In this document: in pieces, positions 32,748 to 45,100 of the stretch | Layout: each line of letters starts with the position of its first letter | Numbering within the stretch: position 1 is the stretch's first letter | From: a virus | Length of the DNA stretch: 64,000 bases | IMG/VR virus record: IMGVR_UViG_3300047284_000228 | Location: 46,787 to 110,786 of that record | Strand: one strand, 5' to 3' | Position numbers and translations under genes: made by a program | Notes under the pieces: model-generated | What the model saw: only the letters and a program-made list of their open reading frames with translations | What the model was told of the DNA's origin: nothing | Database searches by the model: none

Positions 32748-35700
32748 ATGACCACAACTTCTAGACAAAATAATTTAATTCTAAACGAGGACTGGACTAG
32801 GATATATCAGACATTTAAAAATGCTGATTTCAAATCCTACGACTTTGAAAATCTTCGTAGAGTCATCATCTCCTATTTTAGAGAAAATTATCCAGAAGAC
32901 TTTAATGATTACATAGAAAGCAGCGAATATTTGGCTCTTATAGATGCTATTGCATTTTTAGGACAGAGCCTGGCCTTCCGTATTGATCTAGCATCTAGAG
33001 AAAATTTTATCGAACTAGCAGAGCGCAAGGAAAGTGTTCTACGCCTTGCTAAGATGCTGAGCTATAATGCGAAACGAAATATCAATGCCAAGGGTCTTTT
33101 AAAATTTGATACTGTTAGTACCACAGAAAACATCTTAGACAGTAACGGTAAAAATCTATCCCAGCAGACAATTATCTGGAACGATCCAACCAATCAAAAT
33201 TGGGCCGAACAATTCGTTACTGTACTAAACGCCGCCATGGCAGACAATACAGAATTTGGTCGTAGCCAAGGTTCGGCAGTGATTGAAGGAATACAAACTG
33301 AACAATATAGGTTTAGGACTACATCGACAGATGTTCCTATTTTTACGTTCAGCAAGGTAGTGGCAGGGCGAAACATGACCTTTGAACTAGTCAGCACTAG
33401 TTTTAAAGGTAAGGAAGAAATCTACGAAGAATCACCAACTCCCGGAAATCAGCTAGGATTTGTTTATAGAAATGACGGTCGCGGAGGCACCAGTGCCAAT
33501 ACCGGATTTTATCTAATGTTCAAACAGGGTTCTCTTGAACTAGCTGATTTTTCTATAGACATTCCCGCTACTAATGAAATAGTAGCCGTGGATGCTAATA
33601 ATATCAACAATGACGACGTGTGGTTGTTTGCCCTAAGTGCTGCCGGAGTGCAGTTAGATGAATGGACCAAAGTATCGGCCTTGACAGGTAGTAACATTGC
33701 CTATAATAGTGTAACTTCCGACATAAGAAATATCTACACAGCTATCACTAAAGAAAATGACAGAGTTGATCTAGCGTTTGCTGACGGAGTATACGGTAAC
33801 TTACCTCAGGGAAATTTTAGAGTCTATTATAGAACCAGCAACGGTCTATCATATCAAATAGCACCCTCCGAACTACGAGGTATCACTATAGCTATACCGT
33901 ATGCTAACAAACAAGGTGTAAGTCATACACTAACCATAACACTGGGATTAAAATACACAGTAAGTTCCTCCGCACCTAGCGAGTCTGTTGATGCTATTAG
34001 ACAAAATGCACCGGCACAGTATTACACACAAAATAGAATGGTTACGGGAGAAGACTACAATCTAGCCCCGTTGACGGCTTCTCAAAATATTTTAAAAATT
34101 AAATCTATTAATCGAACTAGCAGTGGCATTTCTCGGAACTACGAAATAATTGATGCCAGCGGAAAGTATTCTTCTGTGAATGTTTTTGCCGATGACGGCA
34201 TCGTATACAAAGAAGAAATAGAAAGATCATTTGCTTTTAAATTCACTAACAGAATAGAAATTCTAAACTTTATCAGAAGCACCATAGAAGAAACTGTTAA
34301 CGACACTGACGTATATAATTTTTACCTTACAAAATTTGATAAGATTTTGTTTACAGATCAAAATACAATATGGAACATGGCTACCTCTGATGTGAATCTG
34401 TCCACAGGATATTTTTACAATAGTTCTGATGTTAATCTTATTTTGAAAGTAGGAACTTATACTACCAGTACATTAAAATATCTTTTGCCAGGCGCATTGA
34501 TTAAATTTGTTCCGCCTGCGGGGTTTGCCTTTAAGAGCGGCAAGATAGTCCCAGCAGACATCGGTGATCCTCAACAAAATGATAGTATATGGACCAAGGT
34601 AGTAAGAGTTACCGGAGACGGAACCAACGGCAATCTAGGAATTTTAAATTCCGGATTAGGTGCAATACAGTTTAGTGATATCGTTCCTACAGGAAGTATA
34701 GCATCCAGAATAGTACCCAAGTTTACTACAAACCTATCCTCTGCATTAGAAAATGAAATGACTAATCAGATGTTTAGTAATTTGAATTTTGGAATTAGAT
34801 ATAGTATTACAGACGGCGAATGGAAATTAATTACCGCTGCTAATTTAAATTTGCTCAGTAGTTTCAGTTTAGGTAAAGCTGGAGATTCAACTAACAATAA
34901 CCTAGACGCATCGTGGTTGATATCGTTTGTTAAAGAAGCAGATGAATATGTGATAAGAGTCAGAGGATTGGATTATATTTTCTCAAGTTTAGAGCAGAAT
35001 CGATTTTATTTTGATGCCAAGGCAAAGACCTACGACAGCAAAACAGGAAAAGTAGTCTATGATCAGATCAAGATTTTAGGGATCAATGCCGACAGTAATC
35101 TTTTACTACCACTTAAGTCTGATATACAGTTTAAGATCGATGATTCGATCAGATTTGACGACGGCTACGAAAGCACAGACTCTATCAAGATCACATTCTT
35201 TGACTCGGATGACGATGGTGTCATAGATAATCCTGATTCTTTTGAAAAAGTAGTAGGGGCCGATTTAGATTTAAAATATTTGTTTTTCCAAACGGTCGCT
35301 GATGACCTAGGCAATAAGATCAAACAGTATATTGATAATTCTGCTGGAGATATCCTAATCGTACAAAAAGAAAGTTTGGTTAATTTAACTGACCAAACAA
35401 CCTACTACGACGGTCGTCTGATTTATTTTTGGGACAACGATGAAGATCAAATCAAACGAGTTGATAGAAGTACCAATACATTGATTTTAGAACCAACTTA
35501 TTCTGCAGCCATAGGCAGAGCCAAACTCAAGTTCCAATATATTCATAACGCTATGGTAGACAGAAGAATTGATCCGAGCTCAAGTAACATCATAGATGTA
35601 TACATTCTGACTAGAAATTACGATACACAGTTTAGAAATTATCTAGCAGGAGTCGCTACAGAACCAGAAGCTCCGAATAGCGATAGTCTAAGAATTAGTT

Positions 35701-36158
35701 TTGGATCAAAGTTAAATCTTATTAAAACTGTAAGCGATGAAATAATTTATCATCCTGTAGAATATAAGGTCTTATTTGGATCTACCGCGGATGTTAAACT
35801 ACAGGCAAAGTTTAAAGTAGTTAAAAATCCAAATAAATTAATCAACGATAACGATTTAAAAGTAAGAATAATAACTGCGATTAACGAGTTTTTCGATATT
35901 AATAATTGGGACTTCGGTGATAGATTTTATATCAGTGAATTAATAACTTATGTAATTAATACTGTCAGTCCTGACATATCTAATATGATAATCGTACCTA
36001 GACAGCCAACTCAGAGTTTTGGTAGTCTATTCGAAATACAAAGTAGGGTCGATGAGATTTTCGTTAGCGGTGCTACAGTGGACGATGTAGAAATCGTTAC
36101 TGCTATTTCCGCATCCGAAATAAGAGCTCAGGCAAATTCAATAGTATCGAACACATAA
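32748..36158 (+). CDS. 6: Baseplate wedge subunit (gp6-like)
   Basis: This 1136-residue protein has the gp6/baseplate J-like start: NEDWTRIYQTFKNADFKSYDFENLRRV, ESSEYLALIDAIAFLGQSLAFRIDLASRENFIELAERKESVLRLAKML. Its carboxy part includes VEYKVLFGSTADVKLQAKFKVV and a last segment DISNMIIVPRQPTQSFGSL typical of wedge proteins. T4 gp6 is 660 residues, so this form has about 470 extra, mostly beta-rich middle. It forms the wedge core dimer that holds the inner baseplate ring. It lies one base before the giant gene. Confidence 0.93.
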   Translation: MTTTSRQNNLILNEDWTRIYQTFKNADFKSYDFENLRRVIISYFRENYPEDFNDYIESSEYLALIDAIAFLGQSLAFRIDLASRENFIELAERKESVLRLAKMLSYNAKRNINAKGLLKFDTVSTTENILDSNGKNLSQQTIIWNDPTNQNWAEQFVTVLNAAMADNTEFGRSQGSAVIEGIQTEQYRFRTTSTDVPIFTFSKVVAGRNMTFELVSTSFKGKEEIYEESPTPGNQLGFVYRNDGRGGTSANTGFYLMFKQGSLELADFSIDIPATNEIVAVDANNINNDDVWLFALSAAGVQLDEWTKVSALTGSNIAYNSVTSDIRNIYTAITKENDRVDLAFADGVYGNLPQGNFRVYYRTSNGLSYQIAPSELRGITIAIPYANKQGVSHTLTITLGLKYTVSSSAPSESVDAIRQNAPAQYYTQNRMVTGEDYNLAPLTASQNILKIKSINRTSSGISRNYEIIDASGKYSSVNVFADDGIVYKEEIERSFAFKFTNRIEILNFIRSTIEETVNDTDVYNFYLTKFDKILFTDQNTIWNMATSDVNLSTGYFYNSSDVNLILKVGTYTTSTLKYLLPGALIKFVPPAGFAFKSGKIVPADIGDPQQNDSIWTKVVRVTGDGTNGNLGILNSGLGAIQFSDIVPTGSIASRIVPKFTTNLSSALENEMTNQMFSNLNFGIRYSITDGEWKLITAANLNLLSSFSLGKAGDSTNNNLDASWLISFVKEADEYVIRVRGLDYIFSSLEQNRFYFDAKAKTYDSKTGKVVYDQIKILGINADSNLLLPLKSDIQFKIDDSIRFDDGYESTDSIKITFFDSDDDGVIDNPDSFEKVVGADLDLKYLFFQTVADDLGNKIKQYIDNSAGDILIVQKESLVNLTDQTTYYDGRLIYFWDNDEDQIKRVDRSTNTLILEPTYSAAIGRAKLKFQYIHNAMVDRRIDPSSSNIIDVYILTRNYDTQFRNYLAGVATEPEAPNSDSLRISFGSKLNLIKTVSDEIIYHPVEYKVLFGSTADVKLQAKFKVVKNPNKLINDNDLKVRIITAINEFFDINNWDFGDRFYISELITYVINTVSPDISNMIIVPRQPTQSFGSLFEIQSRVDEIFVSGATVDDVEIVTAISASEIRAQANSIVSNT

Positions 36159-36159
36159 T

Positions 36160-39100
36160 ATGGCACAAGAATTTTTTCCAGAAAGCGGATTACCTATTAG
36201 AAGAACAGTAGAACTTCTACCTAGTATCTTTCAAACCGAAAGCAATAGTAAATTTCTATCGGCAGTATTGGATCCTTTGGTCCAGCCAGGAACATTACAG
36301 AAAACTGTGGGATATATCGGCAGAAGGTATGGCAAGACCTATGTACCTACCGACATATATCTAGATACTGACAATACTCTGCGCAGTCGATATCAGTTAG
36401 AACCTGGAGTAACTGTTAAAGAAAATAACAGAGTAACTTCCTTCTACGATTATCTAGATTTTAAAAATCAAATTAAATTTTTCGGAAATTTAGAAGAATA
36501 CGATGCTATAGTTACTAGCCAAGATCATTATACTTGGACTCCGCCGATTGACTGGGATAAGTTTGTTAACTATAGAGAATATTATTGGGTTCCTGCAGGC
36601 CCTCCTCCAGTGACCATTGCAGGACAAGCCCAGAGAATTGTCAGTACCTATAGAGTAGCTCTTGGTACAGGCAGTGTGTTTATTTTCACGCCGGACGGTA
36701 TGTCTAATAACCCAACTATTACTTTGTATAGAGGACAGACATACAAATTCCAAGTTAGTGTTCCCGGACACGGCTTTACTATCAAGACCAATGTTGACAT
36801 AGGAAGATTAACATTTGATCCTAATAGAAATTATACTCCAGGCGAGCTAGTGGTATTCGATGAAAAGTTATGGAAAGCTAAAACAAACATTTCTTCTACT
36901 GACGGAAGCACCATAGACGAAAATAGTCAGGATTGGGAATATGTCGAGGATGTTGGTATCGCCAGTCAGTTTGATTATAATACAGGAGTTACAAATAACG
37001 GTGCCGAACGAGGAACAGTTACTTTTGAAGTTCCTATGAATGCTCCCGATGTACTGTTTTATCAAAGTACCACAGATATAAACAGGGTTGGTAGATTTAT
37101 CATAGCCGATGTCGACACCAATACAAAAATAGATGTCGAAAAAGAAATTCTAGGTAAAGTAACCTATACCAGTAGTAATGATGTTACATTAACTAACGGC
37201 ATGATAATCTATTTTTCAGGAAAGGTCAGCCCTGAAAAATATTCAAATTTAGATGATAAGTGGTTAGTTGAAGGTGTAGGAAAAAAAATCACTCTTACGA
37301 AATTCACTGATTTAATCGTATCTGCTAGCCTAAGCGGCAACAACATAGACGAAATATTATTTGATAACGGTGGATTTGACACACAACCGTTTGATGATGC
37401 AACAGCATATCCTGCTAAAAAAGATTACCTTACCATTAATAGATCTAGTGTAGATTCAAATCCTTGGTCGCGATATAATAGGTGGTTTCATAGAAGTGTA
37501 TTAGATTATTCTCATACATTTAACGGTTCGAGTTTTGAAGCCACTGAAGATTCTCGTGCTAAAAGACCAATTGTAGAATTCAAAGCTAATCTACAGCTTT
37601 TTAATCATGGTGCCCTAGCTAAACAGACAGTAGACTACATCGATGATTTTACCAGTGACGTGTTTTCTACAGTAGAAGGTAGCAGCGGTTATCTTGTAGA
37701 TGGCGAAGCTTTGTTTGAAGGAGCAAGAGTATTGGTCACTGCCGATACTGATAGCCTGGCCAATAATCAAATATATGTAGTACATTTTATTACACACAAT
37801 GGTTCAAAACAGATCAATCTAAAGAAAGCCGCAGACGGCGATTCAATAATCAACGAATGTGTACTGATTAGACGAGGAGTTAAAAATTCTGGCCTAATGT
37901 ATCATTACAATGGTACTACCTGGATAAAGAGTCAAGAAAAAACAAGTTCTAATCAAGAACCGCTTTTTGACTTATTCGACGACAATGGAGTTTCTTTCTC
38001 TGATATTGACACGTATCCGGTATCGACTTTTGCTGGAACTAGAATTTTAGGTTATCAACAAGGCTCCGGGGTAGTAGATACGGAATTGGGATTTTCTCTA
38101 TCTTATCTTAACATTGAAAATGTCGGAGATATAAAGTTCAGTTACGATTTAGATTATCAAGATTTTAATTATAAAGTTTTAGATACACGATATACTAAAA
38201 AATACAAGACAGGATTTTATAAATTTAATCCTGATAATCAATACGGAAACGGTTGGATTTTATTAGACAACGAATATTCTCAACCTATAATAGATACTAC
38301 AGTTGTAGACGAGATTACTGATACGATTGTTTCAACCGCAGTAGATTGGAGTAATGTACAAGAATCTCAAATTAGAAAAATTGTATTTTATAAAAATGGA
38401 ATCAGATCTAGAGTTTCTTGGCAGCGACAAGACAACAGGTTTATTTTCGAAGAAAAATTTCAAGTCAACGATACTGTAACAATCAAGATTTTTGCCGATC
38501 TAGATCCGGCCACTGGGTATTATGAGTTGCCATTGGGTCTTGAAAAAAATCCCCTCAACGACGAAATTGAGTCTTTTACTCTGGGCCAAGCTTCGGATCA
38601 TGTGTTAACAGGTCTAGATCTAACAGATAATTTCGAAGGGTTATTCCCTGGAAAAAACAATCTAAGAGACTTAGATGATTTTCAAAATAGATGTAATAGA
38701 TTCTTAAAACATAGTAATGTTTCTCCTTTGTCTGTTCTCAGTCTATGCGACAAAGAAGTTAATATTATCAAATCTATACAATACGCTAAAAAAGCCTATA
38801 CAGATTTTAAAAATACATTTATCGACCTAGCCTATAATCTGTATTCTGATCAGGAACCGAGAGATTTTGTTGATCAGATATTAGAAGAAATCAGTAAATC
38901 TCAAAACTCATCAAGACCATTTTCTGAATCTGATATGGTAGGCAGCGGAGCTTTTACATCTATTGATTATACTGTTGAAGATACAGGAATTAAAACATTT
39001 GCTTTGTCGAGTAAGTTTGATCTAGACACACTCAGTTCTAGAGCAGTATATGTTTATCGTAATGGAGTACAGTTATTACATGGTACACAGTACGAATTTA

Positions 39101-42100
39101 ATTCTACATTTGGTTTTATTAATTTAACGATAGAGTTGGCAGAAGGCGATGAGATACAGATCAGAGAATATGTTTCTTCTTATAGTAACTATATTCCTCC
39201 AACACCAACAAAATTAGGTCTCTATAAAAAGTATACTCCTATGAAGTATCTAGACGATACATTCATATCACCTAGAGAAGTCATACAAGGACACGACGGA
39301 AGCCTTACGGCGTCGTATGGAGATTTCCGAGATGATTTATTATTAGAATTAGAATATAGAATTTATAATAATATTAAACAAAAATATGATGAAAATATTT
39401 TTGATAATGATCTAGTATTAGGCGGATATTACGGAAATTCTCTCTACGATAAACCCTCAGTTGATAGTATAGTGTCGTTGGAATTTTTAAAATGGATCGC
39501 TGATACTAATATTGATTATATCAACAATCTTTATTTTGACAGCGAAGAATCATTTACCTATACCTACTCAAATATGACAGACCCTACCGGTACTAAAAAC
39601 CTGCCCGGTTACTGGAGAGGAGTATATAAATGGTTCTATGACACAGACAGACCTCATCTGTGTCCTTGGGAAATGTTAGGTTTTTCGGAAAAACCAACAT
39701 GGTGGGAAAGTGAATATGGTCCCGCACCTTATACAAAAAATAATCTGATACTTTGGGAAGATCTACGTGACGGTATAATTCGTCATGGAAACAGAGCAGG
39801 AACATACAAAAGATATCAGCGACCGTCTCTTATAGGACATATTCCCGTAGATGGTGACGGTAACTTAGTAAGCCCTCTTAATTCTGGACTAGCAACCAAT
39901 TTTACGTTGTTTAATAATCAAGGATCGTTCGACCTTGGTAGTGTTGCCCCAGTAGAAGCAGCCTGGAGATCCAGTTCAGAATGGCCATTTGCTTATATAA
40001 TAGCCTTATGTCTGTTAAAACCTTTTGAATATATCACAGACAATTATAATAAATCTGAAATAGGTCTTAACGTTTTAGGACAGACTATTAATAAAAACAC
40101 AGGTACGTTTTCAACAATTTCAGATATTATTTTTGAAAATTCATCGACTAAGATTGTTTCTGGTCTAGTAAACTATGTTGCAGATTATCTTAAGAGTAAA
40201 ACAACTCCTATAGATGTACTCAAAGATAAGATAACACATATTGATGTAAATCTCAGTACACGACTTTCTGGTTTTGTAGATCAAAGTCAACAGAAATATC
40301 TACTAGATAGCAAAAATCCAAACTCGTCTACGAGTAATATTTTTATTCCTCAGGAAAATTACGATATAATCTTTAATGTAAGTTCTCCTATATTTTCTTT
40401 AGTATACAGTGGTGTAATCTTAGAAAAGACTACACAAGGATGGAGACTACAGGGATATGATAATAAGAATCCGTTCTTCTACTATTACGAGGCATTGACT
40501 TCTCAGTCAGATCCCATTATATCGGTTGGAGGTGTCAGCGAAAGCTTCTTAAACTGGAGCGAAGAAAAATTTTACGGCAATGGTGTTGTTGTCAAATACA
40601 ATAATAATTATTATAGAAGTTTATCGAGTCATACCAGTACTACTGTATTTGATAAAACATTATGGAAGCAACTTCCTGATCTTCCTTTAAAAAATGCTGT
40701 CCAAGCATTTAGAAGAAACAAGTTCAACAGACTGTCTCTAAGGAAAATGCCTTATGGTCGTATTATGTCTAGGATCCAAGAAGTGGTTGATTTCTTATTA
40801 GGATATCAAGAATATCTAATAAGCATCGGATTCGTATTTGATGGGTATGATGCAGCAACACAGAGCACTGCTGACTGGTTCACATCTGTAAAAGAATTCA
40901 TGTTCTGGACCAAGCATAATTGGAGCAACGGTTCACTATTAACACTGAGCCCTAGCGCAGCAAAAATAACCGCCGAAGTTTCTATAGGTGTTGCGGACAA
41001 TTTCCTAGACAGTTTCTACGATTATCAAATATTGAGAGAAGACGGAACTCCGTTGCAGCCTAATTTTATTAATGTGGCCAGAGATCATAAGCAACTAGTA
41101 TTATCCACAGTTGATACAAATGCAGGAATTTATTTTATGAGAGCAAATTTTGTTCTCAAAGAGCATGTGACTGTATTTGATGATCGAACAGTTTTCAACG
41201 ATGTTATCTACGATAAGCCGACCGGATATCGCCAGATGAGAATTAAGAGTCGAGGTTTCCGAACAGTTGATTGGGACGGTGACTATACCAGTCCAGGATT
41301 TATCTTTGATAATGTAAAAATAGAAACCTGGAGACCGTTCACTGATTACAGATTAGGCGATATTGTCGCATACAAATCTTATTATTGGGTCAGCAAACAA
41401 AATCAATTAGGCTCTGAAAATATCGATGAGACAAAGTGGTCAAAATTAGATTCTGTTCCTACTAAAGGATTAGTCTCTAACTTTGATTATAGAATTAGTC
41501 AGTTCGGTGACTACTATGAAGTTGAAGCAGACGGAGTAGGTTCAAGTCAGAGAGATCTAGCTAGACACGCTATTGGCTATCAGTCCAGAGAATATTTACA
41601 AGCTCTAGCCGAAGACGAAGTTAGTCAATTTAGAATCTATCAAGGCTTTATCAGAGAAAAAGGCACAGCTAATTCCATAGTTAAAGTGTTCGATAAGTTG
41701 AGTCGTAGCAAAGACGATAGTATCGTACTGAACGAAGAATGGGCTTTCAAGATCGGAGAGTTTGGCGGCACCGATCAAACAAAAGAAGTTGAGTTTTTAA
41801 TCACTAAAGACTCATTAGTAATTAATCCTCAGCCGGTATTGGTTGTATCATCTAAGAGCAACGTGATCGTTGATCAAAATCTTAGAATTGATCCTTCGAT
41901 GTTTACCATTAGGTCAAAAACATTTACTACTGACATTAATCCTGTTGAGTTCTATAAAGGAACTTCCCGTTCTGCCGGCTATGTACATAAATCAGATGTT
42001 GACTATGTTGCAGCGAACAGAGACGGAATTCTTGACATCGATATTTCGCAGGTCAATGACGGAGCCCATATCTGGATTACATTTGACAGATATACATGGA

Positions 42101-45100
42101 CAGTGCTGAGATATAATGAAGAGTTATCTCTTAGAATAGTAGCAGTCGAAAAAGTTGACTCGGATGTAAGAGTTACAACAAATAGATCTCATAATTTATC
42201 TGTTAATGATATTGTTGGAATTACCAAAGTTCTTAATCTCACAGGTTTTTATAAGATAAAATCTCTAACGGCAAATACATTTACGGTGACTCCCACATCG
42301 ACAGATAATCCAGAAATCGAAGATAGCACTCATGCTGTTATAGGTCTGCTAACAGAAGCAAAGTTTGATAATTATTCTAACCTAGATCCTCAATTACTAG
42401 CTATGTTACAGAACGGAGCAAGATTGTGGATCAACGATAACGGTAGCGAACAGTGGGAAGTTATTGAAAAAACTAAACAATATAAATCTTATGAACTTGA
42501 AGACTATGGTATAACTGCGCCTTTAAATCTAGGATCGACTGTTTTATACGTAGAACAAAGAAAACATGTAATTACCAGCATCCCAACATCCAACTTTGTG
42601 ATGGTCTATTCGGACCGATCAGGGATCAACGGGTCGCTGCTATTAAATCAAATTATACCTCCGGCAGACGGTTTTGACACAGCAGTGAATGATGTATTTG
42701 GTCAAGTACTAGCAGTATCTCCCGACGGACTATGGTTAGCTGTCGGCACACCTATGGCCAGTGCCGTTCCTAGTAAATTTAGAGGCGAATTAACTTCTTC
42801 TAGTTATCTTGCCGGCGATGTAGTACTACATCGAGGAAAACTCTGGGAAGCCGTTAACAATATTGATTCGGGTGACGGCAGCACTATTAATTTTACCACA
42901 GAAGACTGGCAACCCGCTACTCTGGTAGAAGCATCGGCAGTAGGACTAGGCACTGGATATGTCAACCAAGGAATGGTTTCTCTTTATAAGTTCCAAAACG
43001 GACAGTGGGAAAATCAGATCAACATTGTAAGTCCTAGACCTCGTACCTACGAACTATTTGGTAGTGATATTAAGATAGCAGTATCCGGATCGAGATATAC
43101 TATGGCTGTTTCTGCCAAAGGTTCTTTGTGTGATACACAGATTGGGCCTAGTACCGGTAAAGGAAGGGTTTACCTATACGAGTTTGATGGTGTAGAGTGG
43201 AAACATTATGAAAATTCAAATTATCTTGGCATCTACGGACCTTATGATCCAATAGTATCTCCCTACACTGAATACCCCGCCGGCAGTATAGTATGGTCAG
43301 AAGGAAGTCTATGGCAGGCCATTGCAGATAATATCTATGACGGTAGCTCGATTACTTTAAATTCTACAGATTGGATTCGACTAGACCAGATAGCCACCGA
43401 TAACTCATTACCTACAAACGTGTCATTAGATGACGACGGATCTACTCTGGCTCTTGGTCTGCTAAACGAATCTCAATTAGCTGAACTAGTCAAAGACGGA
43501 GACCAGTTCGGACATAGTCTAGCTATGTCTAGGGACGGTTCAATATTAGTGGTTGGTATACCCAACGGCGACGCACAATATTTTGCAAACTACAAAGGAA
43601 TATGGAGTCCTTACCAGCAGTATGTATCCGGTGATGTTGTTAGATACCAGGATAGTTACCATATTTTATTAGACGACAATTCTCTTGACGGATCGTCAAA
43701 TACCAGTCTCAATGAAAGACCCGACGAAGGCGAACCATGGAGCAACGTTGGCGATAGTTCAGTAACCAGCACAGGAAAGATTTTTATCTATCAGAAGAAT
43801 AGTCTAGGTGTATACGATCTTATTCAGACTATAGCCGCATCTAATCTAAACGACATTAACGACAGCACAGTCGCAGATGCAGAAATAAGCTCCGGGGATC
43901 AATTTGGATATGCAGTTGATATAGATGCATCCGGTACAACTATCGTGGTCAGTAGCCCTCTTGCAGATATCATTAAACAAAATCAGGGTGCAGTTTATGT
44001 GTTTAAGAAAACAGGTGCTGCTGAAGTACAATTTAGATTAAGTCAAAAATTACAGAGTTTTGAAAGCTATACCAATGAATATTTTGGATCAAGTGTTTCG
44101 ATCAGTGCAGCCACTGAGCGTGTGGTAGTTGGTGCAAAAAATTCTGGTTATGATCTGATCACAACATTCGATTCAGGATCCACCACATTTGATAGTAGAA
44201 GAACATCTTATAGCACTAGGTTGGGATACCCTGGACAAGTTTATGTATTTGAAAGAAAGGATCAAGGATATCTACTAGCAGAAAAATTAGAAGCTGATTT
44301 TGTTTCCTTCGAATCTTTTGGTCATGCTGTTGATTGTACCAGTTCTGTGGTCGTAGTAGGATCACCGACCTATAAGGTGGAAGATATTGAAGTGGGTATG
44401 ATTAGACTATTTAAGAAAGACCCTTCAGTCAATAGTCTTAAGATCATACGTCAACAAACTGCTCAAGTTGATCTCGATGCTATTAAAAATATAGAGATCT
44501 ATGACGATAAGAAAAATGTAAAATTAGCTGACCTAGATATAGTCGATCATTTTAAGTTAAAAACATTATCGTTGGCAGATCAAGACATTAGGTATAAGAC
44601 TGTATATGATCCTGCGATCTATATGGTAGGCGACGATACAGTAACCATAGACGAATCACAGGCATGGTTTGAAGATCAGGTAGGCGAAGTATGGTGGGAT
44701 TTAGATTCTGTAAAATTCTTAAATTACGAACAAGATGATTTAAGCTATCGAGTCGGCAATTGGAATGCTCAAGTTGAAGGCTCTAGGGTCGACGTCTATG
44801 AATGGGTGGAAACACCATTGTTACCTTCGGAGTGGAGTATATTAGCCGACACTGTAGAAGGCCTAGCTGAAGGAATTTCAGGCCAGCCAAAAAATGCAGA
44901 TGACACGGTATACAATGTAAAGATTTTAACTAATCCTTCTACAGGAAATCCTACCAATACCCTATACTATTATTGGGTAAAAAACAAAACTACCCTGCCT
45001 ACCAATGCCGACAGACGCATGTCTGTAGCATCGATTAGTTCTTATATCTCCAATCCAATAGGCACAGGTATTCCTTTCGTAGCGATTTTAGACACAGACA

